DNA of 64,000 nucleotides, from contig JAYODW010000024.1 in the NCBI GenBank assembly GCA_038116745.1, positions 11,789-75,788 of the forward strand. Direction: 5' to 3'. Every line of letters begins with the position of its first letter. The stretch's first letter is position 1. The position numbers were made by a program, and so were the translations under genes. This DNA comes from JAYODW01 sp038116745. Its GTDB lineage: Bacteria; Pseudomonadota; Gammaproteobacteria; Ga0077536. Shown in pieces: positions 26,813-34,489 of this stretch. The notes beneath the pieces were generated by a model, which saw only the letters and a program-made list of their open reading frames with translations, made no database searches and was not told the origin of the DNA.

Positions 26813-28642
26813 CTACTCGACGGTCACCGATTTGGCGAGATTCCGAGGCTGGTCAACGTCAGCACCTTTCAACACGGCCACGTGATACGCCAAAAGCTGC
26901 AGAGGAACGCTATAGACGATGGGCGTAAGTGCGTCTTCCATCGGAGCAAGTTTGACGGTCCTGCCGGCGACCGGACCCGCAACGTCCACGCGCGAGTCAG
27001 CCAGCAGGTACAGCACACCACCACGGGCACGGACTTCTTCCAGATTCGACTTGAGCTTCTCCAGCAGTTCGTTACTTGGGGCTACCGCCACGACAGGCAT
27101 CTCGTCGTCGACAAGCGCCAGAGGGCCATGCTTCAGCTCTCCGGCTGGATAGGCTTCAGCATGAATGTAGGAGATCTCTTTGAGTTTGAGGGCACCTTCC
27201 ATAGCGATCGGAAACATGAATCCCCGTCCGAGATACAGCGCGTGGCTCTTGTCGACAAATTCCTGCGCCAACGCCTCCAGCTGGTCGTTCAGCTCCAGCG
27301 CCGCGTTGATACGCCCAGGCAGGCGTTCCAGACCCTGGATTATCTCGGCACGTATATCCGGCGTCATACGGTGCCGTTTGCCCAGCGCTAAAACCAAAAG
27401 CATCAGAGCGACCAGTTGAGTCGTGAACGCTTTCGTTGATGCAACCCCGATTTCAGGCCCTGCACGGGTCATCAGCACCAGATCGGACTCCCGGGTGAGG
27501 GTGCTCTCCGGAACGTTGCAGATCGCCAGAGAGTGCTCATAGCCCCACTCGCCAGCCTGGCGCAGGGCTGCCAGCGTATCGGCCGTTTCGCCGGACTGAG
27601 AGATCGTCACGAAAAGCGTGTTTTTACGCACAACGGGACGTCGGTAGCGGAACTCACTGGCCACCTCCACCGAGCACTGCACGCCGGCCAGGCTTTCAAA
27701 CCAGTAGCGCGCGACCATTCCTGCATGGTAACTGGTGCCGCACGCGATGATGGTGACCGACTCAACCTTATCCAGCACGGCGCCAGCTTCCATACCGAAC
27801 ACCTCATCTGGTACATCTTCCGCCAGGATTCTTCCTTCCAGCGTGTCACCGATCGCACGCGCCTGGGTGAAGATTTCTTTGAGCATGTAATGGCGATAGC
27901 CAGCTTTCTCTGCGGCGTCTGCCGACAATTCAGACACTGACTCCGGCCGACTGACCCGCTGACCTTTCTCGTCATAAATGCGGATCTCGTGACGGGTGAT
28001 CTCTGCGACATCACCATCTTCGAGGAAGATGAAACGCTGGGTGACGGGCAACAGCGCAAAGACATCCGACGCGACGAAGTTCTCACCAATTCCAAGTCCG
28101 ATGACCAGCGGACTCCCGCGTCTGGCGACAACCATCGCGTCAGGTTGATCAGGCGCTATGACGGCCAGCGCATAGGCGCCTTCCAACTCTGTGATCGTTT
28201 GCGTCACCGCCGCGAGCAGGCCATCCCCGTTTACCAGGAAGTCAAAAATGCGATTGACCACCACCTCCGTATCAGTCTGGGAATGAAATTCATGTCCCGC
28301 CTGCAGCTGCTCTCGTCGCAGCTGCTCGTGGTTTTCGATAATTCCGTTGTGGACCAGCGCCACCCGCTCCCGACATACGTGCGGATGGGCGTTGGCAACC
28401 GTCGGTTCTCCATGCGTCGCCCAGCGTGTATGGGCGATGCCCACTCCGCCCTCTCGAGGTTGTTGCTGAAGAGTTTGCTCGAGAACTCCAACCTTGCCAG
28501 CGACGCGGGCTCGATCGATGCGCCCGTCGCTCAGGACCGCAACGCCGGCGGAATCATAGCCGCGGTATTCCAGACGCTTCAGACCTTCCATAAGGATAGG
28601 TGCGACATCCCGCTGCGCAACGCCTCCGACAATCCCACACAT
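26813..28642 (-). CDS. glmS: Glutamine--fructose-6-phosphate aminotransferase
   Basis: Makes glucosamine-6-phosphate from fructose-6-phosphate and glutamine, the first step to UDP-GlcNAc for peptidoglycan, LPS and exopolysaccharide. The protein starts MCGIVGGVAQ, with Cys2 as glutaminase nucleophile, and has the LEYRGYDSAG motif. Two SIS domains follow (ISQSGETADTLAALR and the STKAFTTQ region) and the C terminus is LAKSVTVE with the invariant end. The frame is open 18 codons further up, but the Met before Cys-Gly must be the start for an active enzyme. 609 residues is normal. It sits just upstream of the XrtA locus. Confidence 0.97.
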   Translation of the reverse strand: MCGIVGGVAQRDVAPILMEGLKRLEYRGYDSAGVAVLSDGRIDRARVAGKVGVLEQTLQQQPREGGVGIAHTRWATHGEPTVANAHPHVCRERVALVHNGIIENHEQLRREQLQAGHEFHSQTDTEVVVNRIFDFLVNGDGLLAAVTQTITELEGAYALAVIAPDQPDAMVVARRGSPLVIGLGIGENFVASDVFALLPVTQRFIFLEDGDVAEITRHEIRIYDEKGQRVSRPESVSELSADAAEKAGYRHYMLKEIFTQARAIGDTLEGRILAEDVPDEVFGMEAGAVLDKVESVTIIACGTSYHAGMVARYWFESLAGVQCSVEVASEFRYRRPVVRKNTLFVTISQSGETADTLAALRQAGEWGYEHSLAICNVPESTLTRESDLVLMTRAGPEIGVASTKAFTTQLVALMLLVLALGKRHRMTPDIRAEIIQGLERLPGRINAALELNDQLEALAQEFVDKSHALYLGRGFMFPIAMEGALKLKEISYIHAEAYPAGELKHGPLALVDDEMPVVAVAPSNELLEKLKSNLEEVRARGGVLYLLADSRVDVAGPVAGRTVKLAPMEDALTPIVYSVPLQLLAYHVAVLKGADVDQPRNLAKSVTVE

Positions 28643-28957
28643 ATTGCTCTCCTCTGAGCTACTGTTTTGCTGGTCGGGCGGCACAGCATTCAACACCTGC
28701 GGCCTGCACCCGAGTCAACCAGGTATTTCCAGTCTTTCTCGCTCTCTCAGGCGCGGGCATCGGGATGTAATTTATTTAGCGCTGAGCTTCGACGCGAAAC
28801 CCAAGTCTGCCATACCAATGAGTCTCCCACGTTGCTCGTGCAAAAACGGAGAAACCTGTCGCCCGGTGTTGATGTCGCGCTTTAAGCCAGCCAGAGAATG
28901 CCCCGGCTGAAATTGCGGGGCACTCTGCAGAAAAGGTTCATCTCGAACAACGAATAT
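28643..28957. other. 315-bp intergenic region between tRNA-Pro and glmS
   Basis: Holds the glmS leader and the 3' flank of tRNA-Pro, including a hairpin listed separately. I see no ORF with coding character and no clear riboswitch or glmS ribozyme fold. Confidence 0.5.
28893..28926 (-). terminator. Hairpin downstream of tRNA-Pro
   Basis: An inverted repeat pairs AGAG-aa-TGCCCCG with CGGGGCA-CTCT around a short loop, 32 bp beyond the tRNA CCA. There is no clear U-tract, so it may be a processing or weak termination signal. Confidence 0.45.
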
Positions 28958-29034
<77 letters not shown>

Positions 29035-29137
29035 ACAGATATTCGCCGTCTTGAGTCCGAAGACTCGGGAGGGAATGTCCGCACTCCCTGGAAGCGCGGG
29101 CGCGGCATCATAACCGCGCACAGAGAAGACGTCGACG

Positions 29138-29494
29138 TCAGCGACGGAGGATGTCGAGAACTTCCTCCAGCTCAACCCGCAGTTGTTTGACAATCTGCTG
29201 ACTCATGCTGGAATCCGCTTTGACCTCATCTCCTGAGAGTTTCTGCCGCGCGCCGCCTATCGTGAAGCCATGCTCGTACAAGAGGCTCCGGATTTGGCGA
29301 ATCAAGATGACATCCTGGCGCTGGTAGTACCGGCGGTTTCCTCGACGCTTGATCGGTTTGAGCTGCGGAAACTCCTGCTCCCAGTAGCGCAGCACGTGCG
29401 GCTTTACCGCACAGAGCTCGCTGACCTCACCTATAGTGAAGTAGCGCTTGCCCGGAATAACAGGCAGTTCGTTATTGTTCGATGCTTCCAGCAT
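29138..29494 (-). CDS. MerR-family transcriptional regulator
   Basis: A 118-residue DNA-binding protein. The winged helix-turn-helix reads YFTIGEVSELCAVKPHVLRYWEQEFPQLKP, then RRGNRRYYQRQDV, followed by a helical dimerisation segment ending in a short leucine-rich coil. This MerR-like protein is regularly found next to ihfA in gammaproteobacteria; its regulon is not known. It lacks effector-binding cysteines. Its start overlaps the end of ihfA by 23 bp, so it is the last gene of the pheST-ihfA transcript. Confidence 0.9.
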   Translation of the reverse strand: MLEASNNNELPVIPGKRYFTIGEVSELCAVKPHVLRYWEQEFPQLKPIKRRGNRRYYQRQDVILIRQIRSLLYEHGFTIGGARQKLSGDEVKADSSMSQQIVKQLRVELEEVLDILRR

Positions 29495-29774
29495 AAGCTT
29501 CTACTCGGGCTTTTAATTTTTGGCCAGGCCGGAAAGTAACCACTCGGCGCGCGGTTATCGGGATCTCTTCCCCCGTTTTAGGATTGCGCCCCGGTCGTTG
29601 ATTTTTATCGCGCAGGTCGAAATTCCCGAAACCCGACAGCTTGACCTGCTGCCCCGTTTCCAAAGAGCCCCGAACTTCCTCGAAAAAAGCTTCAACGAGT
29701 TCTTTCGCCTCACGCTTATTGAGCCCCAAATCCTCAAACAAGCGCTCTGCCAGCTCTGCTTTTGTCAACGCCAT
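29472..29774 (-). CDS. ihfA: Integration host factor subunit alpha
   Basis: Nucleoid protein that bends DNA as a heterodimer with IHF-beta and assists sigma-54 promoters, recombination and replication. The 100-residue HU-fold protein starts MALTKAELAERLFEDLGLNKREA and has the beta-arm signature GRNPKTGEEIPITARRVVTF with the DNA-intercalating proline. It follows pheT by 5 bp, the same order as in E. coli. Confidence 0.97.
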   Translation of the reverse strand: MALTKAELAERLFEDLGLNKREAKELVEAFFEEVRGSLETGQQVKLSGFGNFDLRDKNQRPGRNPKTGEEIPITARRVVTFRPGQKLKARVEAYAGSIEQ

Positions 29775-29779
29775 TCGTA

Positions 29780-32146
29780 TCAGTTCCTGAGCGCGGCCCC
29801 TGTCTCTCTCGCTAAAGCGCCGAGGACGGAGGCAACTGCCTCATCTACCTGCTCAATGGTTAGAGTGCTAGAAACAGCCTGAAAGATCAAGCCTAAGGTC
29901 ATACTTTTTTTGTTTGAATCAATATGTTGGCCCTCATATACATCAAACAGCTGCAGGTCTCTTAGGATTTCTCCAGCTGCCTTTCTCACGACTTTCAGGC
30001 AGGCAGCTGAGGCGACTTGCTGATCAACCACGATATTCAGATCCCGCCTGACCGCTGGGAACCGCGAAATAGGTTCGTAGGCACAACGCTTCCGGCGCAC
30101 GCGGCCGGGCAAGGCTAGTTCAAACACGAAAAGCGGCAGCTCAATGTCATAGATGCGCAATAAGCGCGGGTGAATCGAGCCAATCGTCCCTATGACAGCT
30201 CCGCGACATAGGACATCCGCGCGCTGCCCAGGACGCAGCGCTTCCTCTGCACTTTCGCGAAACTCAAGAAGGTCGCCCGAAAAACTCTGGAAGGCGATCG
30301 TCATATCTTGTTTCAAATCAAAAAAATCCACTTTCCTTGGAGAGAGCCCCCACTGTTCGCGGACCGCAGACCCACAGCGCAAACCGGCAACGCGCAATTC
30401 CTGCCCGTGTTCATAATCAGCACCAAATACAGCGCCAGCCTCAAACAGCATCAGATCCTTATGCTGCCGATTCAGGTTGTGCCGAGCGGCCTCCACCAGA
30501 CCAGGACAAAGGGAGGGTCGCATGCTCGCCATCTCGCTAGAAATCGGATTGGCAAGCGCCAGACTCGGTTTTGTCGAGAAATTTTCATGCGTTTCAGGCG
30601 CGATAAAGCTGTAACTCACGATTTCGTGGTAGCCACGGGACACCAGGGCCTCTCGCACCGTTTTTTCGGGAGTCAGCTCCGCTCCGCTCAGATCCTCCAA
30701 CGAAATCACGACCGACGGCGCTGCGCTGGGAATCGCGTCATAGCCGGTGATTCGAGCAACCTCCTCTACGAGATCCACTTCCAGCGTCAGGTCAAACCGG
30801 AACGGCGGTGGCGTCACACGCCAGATTGACGCGCCCCGCTCAACCTCCAGTTGGAGCGATTTCAGTACCCGGTAGATTCGGTCGTTAGAAATCCGTGTCC
30901 CGAGCAACTCATTGACCCTGCTCGGACGAAAACTTATCGCGGCCCGGCGCGGCACATGGGTAGTGCTTTCCAACACCGTGGTTGGACCGGGTTCACCACC
31001 ACAAATCGAAAGGATAAGAGCTGTCGCCCGCTCTATCGCCCTCTCCTGTCGGGTTGGATCTACGCCGCGTTCGAAGCGGGTGGAAGCATCGGTCTGCATG
31101 CGATAGCGTCGCGCGACACCTGCCAGCTCTACGGGGTCGAAGTAGGCGCTCTCCAGGAAAATGGAGGTGGACTGTGAGGACACCGCGCTGTGTTCACCTC
31201 CCATTACACCCGCGAGCGCAACAGCGTTGTTATCGTCAGCAATGACCAGCGTCTGTTCGTCCAGCGTGATCTCGTTGCCGTCCAATAACAGCAGGCGCTC
31301 TTCAGGGCGCGCCCGCCGCACTCTTACCTGAGAGCCAAGAGCGCCCAGATCAAAAGCGTGCATCGGCTGGCCGAGTTCCAGCATGACGTAGTTCGTCACA
31401 TCCACCACAGGATGAATCACTCGTACACCCGCGCGACGCAGCCGTTCACTCATCCACAGCGGTGTCCTGCTGTCTGGGCTGATGTTGGAGACGACGCGCC
31501 CAGCATAACGCGGGCAAGCAGCGGGGGCTTCGAGACTTACCGGTATTAAATCTGAATTGACTGGCGCGACAGGTACACACTCTGCGTCACGCATCTTGGC
31601 CCGCACCAGTGCGGACAGATCGCGTGCAATTCCAAGGATGCTGAAACAGTCGCCTCGGTTAGGGGTCAACCCGATTTCGAAAACAGCGTCATTTTTGTCA
31701 AACAACTTCTGCAGGGGGATGCCTGGTTCGCTCGCCTGGTCGAGTTCCAGGAGCCCCTCCGCCTGCTCACCAAGCCCAAGCTCGGCCGCCGAGCACAACA
31801 TGCCTCGAGACATAACGCCGCGGATCTCAGTTCGCTGGATTCGGCCACCCGGTACTTTCGCGCCCACCCTCGCGAATGCGGCTTTCAAGCCAGCGCGTGC
31901 ATTCGGAGCGCCGCAGACAACAAGATGCTCTGACTTGCCGTCATACACACGGCATACCTTCAAACGCTCTGCCTTCGGATGCACCTCCACCGACAGAATC
32001 TCGCCAACGACGACACTTGAAAATTCGATTTCAACGGCATCGACCGCATCGACCTCAAGACCTGCAAGCGTGAGACGCTCCGCAACTTCATGGCGGTCAA
32101 GTCGCGGATTGATCCACTCTCGCAACCATTGTTCACTGAGTTTCAT
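29780..32146 (-). CDS. pheT: Phenylalanine--tRNA ligase beta subunit
   Basis: Large subunit of the heterotetrameric enzyme that charges tRNA-Phe; it carries the editing site. From N to C: the OB-fold tRNA-binding domain (VVGEILSVEVHPKAERLKVCRV), the B3/B4 editing domain (~210-400), B5 DNA-binding-like domain, catalytic-like core, and the C-terminal anticodon-binding domain (PISRFPAVRRDLNIVVD). 788 residues compares with 795 in E. coli. It starts 21 bp after pheS and ends 5 bp before ihfA. Confidence 0.97.
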   Translation of the reverse strand: MKLSEQWLREWINPRLDRHEVAERLTLAGLEVDAVDAVEIEFSSVVVGEILSVEVHPKAERLKVCRVYDGKSEHLVVCGAPNARAGLKAAFARVGAKVPGGRIQRTEIRGVMSRGMLCSAAELGLGEQAEGLLELDQASEPGIPLQKLFDKNDAVFEIGLTPNRGDCFSILGIARDLSALVRAKMRDAECVPVAPVNSDLIPVSLEAPAACPRYAGRVVSNISPDSRTPLWMSERLRRAGVRVIHPVVDVTNYVMLELGQPMHAFDLGALGSQVRVRRARPEERLLLLDGNEITLDEQTLVIADDNNAVALAGVMGGEHSAVSSQSTSIFLESAYFDPVELAGVARRYRMQTDASTRFERGVDPTRQERAIERATALILSICGGEPGPTTVLESTTHVPRRAAISFRPSRVNELLGTRISNDRIYRVLKSLQLEVERGASIWRVTPPPFRFDLTLEVDLVEEVARITGYDAIPSAAPSVVISLEDLSGAELTPEKTVREALVSRGYHEIVSYSFIAPETHENFSTKPSLALANPISSEMASMRPSLCPGLVEAARHNLNRQHKDLMLFEAGAVFGADYEHGQELRVAGLRCGSAVREQWGLSPRKVDFFDLKQDMTIAFQSFSGDLLEFRESAEEALRPGQRADVLCRGAVIGTIGSIHPRLLRIYDIELPLFVFELALPGRVRRKRCAYEPISRFPAVRRDLNIVVDQQVASAACLKVVRKAAGEILRDLQLFDVYEGQHIDSNKKSMTLGLIFQAVSSTLTIEQVDEAVASVLGALARETGAALRN

Positions 32147-32167
32147 GAAGTCAGGTGCCTAACAGTC

Positions 32168-33175
32168 CTAGAACTGGCGCAGAAACAGGAGATCGTTTTC
32201 GAAGAAAAGACGCAGGTCTGAAATACCGTAATGCAGCATGGCGAGACGCTCGACCCCCATCCCGAACGCGAAACCACTGAACTCATCAGGGTCAATACCC
32301 ACGTTCTGAAGTACCGCCGGGTGGACAATCCCGCAACCGAGCACCTCAAGCCAGCTGCTCACGCCATGCTCCGACTCAAGCTTAATGTCGACTTCCATCG
32401 ACGGTTCGGTAAAAGGGAAGTAAGACGGGCGGTAGCGTATTTGCAGGTCTTCGCGCTCAAAAAAACCTTTCAAAAAGCTGTCGAGCACGCCTTTCAGATG
32501 CGCCATCGTTACATGCCGGTCAACGAATAGTCCTTCAACCTGATGAAACATTGGAGAATGAGTCTGGTCGTAGTCGCATCGATAAACGCGGCCAGGCGCG
32601 ATAATCCGCAGCGGCGGGGAACGTTCTTTCATAACCCGAATTTGTACCGGCGAGGTATGTGTCCGCAGCAGCCTGCCATCTGTCAGATAGAAGGTGTCGT
32701 GCATTGCCCGCGCCGGATGGTAGGACGGGATATTGAGCGCCTCGAAGTTATGGTAGTCGTCTTCGATTTCGGGTCCATGAGCAACACTGAAACCGTACCG
32801 ACTGAGGAGTCGTTCAATCCGACTCATGACCTGCCGAATGGGATGCTGCGCACCTGGCGCGTCGCCTCGTCCCGGCAAGGTTACGTCGATTCGATCGACG
32901 TTGAGGCTTTCGGAAAGCGCCTGCTCGGAAAGGGCTTCGCGGCGGGCGTCTAGGATTTCAGTGACCGCGCGTTTAGCGGCATTGATACTCTGCCCTGCTT
33001 GTGGCCGCTCCGCGGGTGGTAGCCGTCCCAAGCTCTTGAGTAGATCAGTCAGCAGGCCTTTTTTACCGAGAAATTCAACGCGAACAGCGTCAAGCTCGGC
33101 CAGATTCGAGGCTTCGTCAGACTGCTGCCTGGCCTCTTGAACGAGTTCTTCGGGCGTTGAAGCGGCACCAGGCAT
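32168..33175 (-). CDS. pheS: Phenylalanine--tRNA ligase alpha subunit
   Basis: Catalytic small subunit of phenylalanyl-tRNA synthetase. The N-terminal coiled coil binds tRNA-Phe. Class II motifs are visible: FEALNIPSYHPARAMHDTFYL (motif 1/2 region), LRTHTSPVQIRVM, RVYRCDYDQTHSPMFHQVEGL, and GMGVERLAMLHYGISDLR (motif 3). 335 residues. In E. coli pheST is controlled by attenuation; here the 171 bp before it shows no evident Phe-rich leader peptide. Confidence 0.97.
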   Translation of the reverse strand: MPGAASTPEELVQEARQQSDEASNLAELDAVRVEFLGKKGLLTDLLKSLGRLPPAERPQAGQSINAAKRAVTEILDARREALSEQALSESLNVDRIDVTLPGRGDAPGAQHPIRQVMSRIERLLSRYGFSVAHGPEIEDDYHNFEALNIPSYHPARAMHDTFYLTDGRLLRTHTSPVQIRVMKERSPPLRIIAPGRVYRCDYDQTHSPMFHQVEGLFVDRHVTMAHLKGVLDSFLKGFFEREDLQIRYRPSYFPFTEPSMEVDIKLESEHGVSSWLEVLGCGIVHPAVLQNVGIDPDEFSGFAFGMGVERLAMLHYGISDLRLFFENDLLFLRQF

Positions 33176-33346
33176 GAGAAGTTCTAAGAAAGGTAGATTC
33201 AGGTGAGGCCGCTAAACCCAGCTACGAACAGCGGCTGGCGTGACCACAAAACCACACGGTCTCGCTGGCGTTAAACAGCAGGAGTGGCGCTGACCGTGCT
33301 CACACCAGCAAACAGCGTGCGCAGAATCTCTCGAGCTGGACCGCTC
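33176..33346 (-). promoter_or_regulatory. rplT-pheS spacer with inverted repeat; no obvious Phe leader peptide
   Basis: The spacer corresponds to the pheM attenuator position of enterobacteria. I find no short Phe-rich ORF on the minus strand. An 8-bp inverted repeat (GCGGCTGG just after the rplT stop, with its complement near 33231-33238) could fold the leader or mark a terminator-like element, but no U-tract follows. Confidence 0.3.
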
Positions 33347-33709
33347 TCAACCAGCCGCTAAAGCAGCCTTCGACTGCTCGGCCAAAGCGTTGAAAGCTGT
33401 CACGTCGTGTACGGCAAGGTCAGCAAGAACCTTTCGGTCGACTTCAATACCCGCCCGCAGAAGACCATTAATCAAACGTGAGTAACTCAATCCGCAGTTC
33501 CTTGCCGCCGCATTGATACGCACGATCCACAGCGCGCGGAACTGACGTTTGCGCTGCCGACGATCGCGATATGCGTACTGTCCGGCTTTGATAACCGCTT
33601 GCTTGGCCACGCGATAGACGTTCTTGCGCCGCCCGCTGTAACCCTTCGCTTGCCGAATTACTTTCTTGTGGCGTGCATGTGCCTGCACACCGCGTTTTAC
33701 ACGTGCCAT
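33347..33709 (-). CDS. rplT: 50S ribosomal protein L20
   Basis: Early-assembly protein of the large ribosomal subunit, and in many bacteria a translational repressor of its own operon. The 120-residue basic protein begins MARVKRGVQAHARHKKVIRQ and has the conserved RRKNVYRVAKQAVIKAGQYAYRDRR stretch, quoted here only in part by its landmarks. It lies 25 bp after rpmI in the standard infC-rpmI-rplT order. Confidence 0.97.
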   Translation of the reverse strand: MARVKRGVQAHARHKKVIRQAKGYSGRRKNVYRVAKQAVIKAGQYAYRDRRQRKRQFRALWIVRINAAARNCGLSYSRLINGLLRAGIEVDRKVLADLAVHDVTAFNALAEQSKAALAAG

Positions 33710-33734
33710 ATCGTCAGATTCCTAAATCTTTCTG

Positions 33735-33932
33735 TTAGAGCCCAGGCAGCATCTGCCGGATAGCCGCCTCGTCCGCGTGCGCCACCAGCGCACCATGCCT
33801 CAGCTGCCGCTTACGCTTCGGGCTTTTCTTGGTCAGGATGTGATTTTTGAACGACTGCTTACGCTTAATGCGTCCGCTACCCGTTTTCGAGAACCGTTTC
33901 GCTGCACCGCGATTGGTTTTCAGTTTCGGCAT
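33735..33932 (-). CDS. rpmI: 50S ribosomal protein L35
   Basis: Small basic ribosomal protein of 65 residues, starting MPKLKTNRGAAKRFSKTGSG and containing the KRKQSFKNHILTKKS segment. Positioned between infC and rplT as in other gammaproteobacteria, where L20 can repress it through a leader structure. Confidence 0.97.
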   Translation of the reverse strand: MPKLKTNRGAAKRFSKTGSGRIKRKQSFKNHILTKKSPKRKRQLRHGALVAHADEAAIRQMLPGL

Positions 33933-33964
33933 GCTTGTTTACTCCAAGCCCTTGACGGGCTCAC

Positions 33965-34486
33965 TCACACATTCTTCTTGGGAGCGATGACCATCACCAT
34001 CTGTCGCCCCTCGAGTTTCGGATACTGTTCGACTGCGCCAAGTTCCTCCAGATCTACTTCGACACGTTGCAGCATATTGGCGCCCAGATCCTGGTGTGCC
34101 ATCTCCCTACCGCGAAATCGCAGGGTCACCTTCACCTTGTCTCCGTGCTCGAGGAAGCGTTTCAGATTGCGCAGCTTTATCTGGTAATCACCCTCATCAG
34201 TTCCCGGCCGGAATTTTATTTCCTTAACCTGGATCTGTTTCTGCTTGCGCTTGGCGGCGTGCCGTTTCTTGTTCTGGTCAAACAGGAACTTGCCGAAATC
34301 CATGATCCTACAGACGGGAGGCTCTGCTGTAGGCACGATTTCAACGAGGTCGAGTTCGCTCGTTGCTGCTTCACGGCGCGCGTCATCGATCGAAACGATG
34401 CCCTTATTGTCTCCGTCAGCAGCAATCAAACGCACCTGCGGGGACAGTATCTCGCCGTTTACGCGATTCTTTTTGTCTGCGGCTAT
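33965..34486 (-). CDS. infC: Translation initiation factor IF-3, apparent ATA start
   Basis: IF-3 prevents premature 50S joining and checks the initiator tRNA and start codon. The protein contains VEIVPTAEPPVCRIMDFGKF, FRPGTDEGDYQIKLRN and FRGREMAHQDLG. Simple ORF calling would start at GTG 34435, but the reading frame continues upstream with the conserved N-terminal sequence KKNRVNGEILSPQV. The first plausible start there is ATA at 34484-34486, with GGAGG eight bases ahead and the thrS stop only 3 bp upstream. IF-3 genes are known to use rare start codons (AUU in E. coli) for autoregulation. This gives 173 residues, close to E. coli's 180. Confidence 0.93.
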   Translation of the reverse strand: MAADKKNRVNGEILSPQVRLIAADGDNKGIVSIDDARREAATSELDLVEIVPTAEPPVCRIMDFGKFLFDQNKKRHAAKRKQKQIQVKEIKFRPGTDEGDYQIKLRNLKRFLEHGDKVKVTLRFRGREMAHQDLGANMLQRVEVDLEELGAVEQYPKLEGRQMVMVIAPKKNV

Positions 34487-34489
34487 GCC

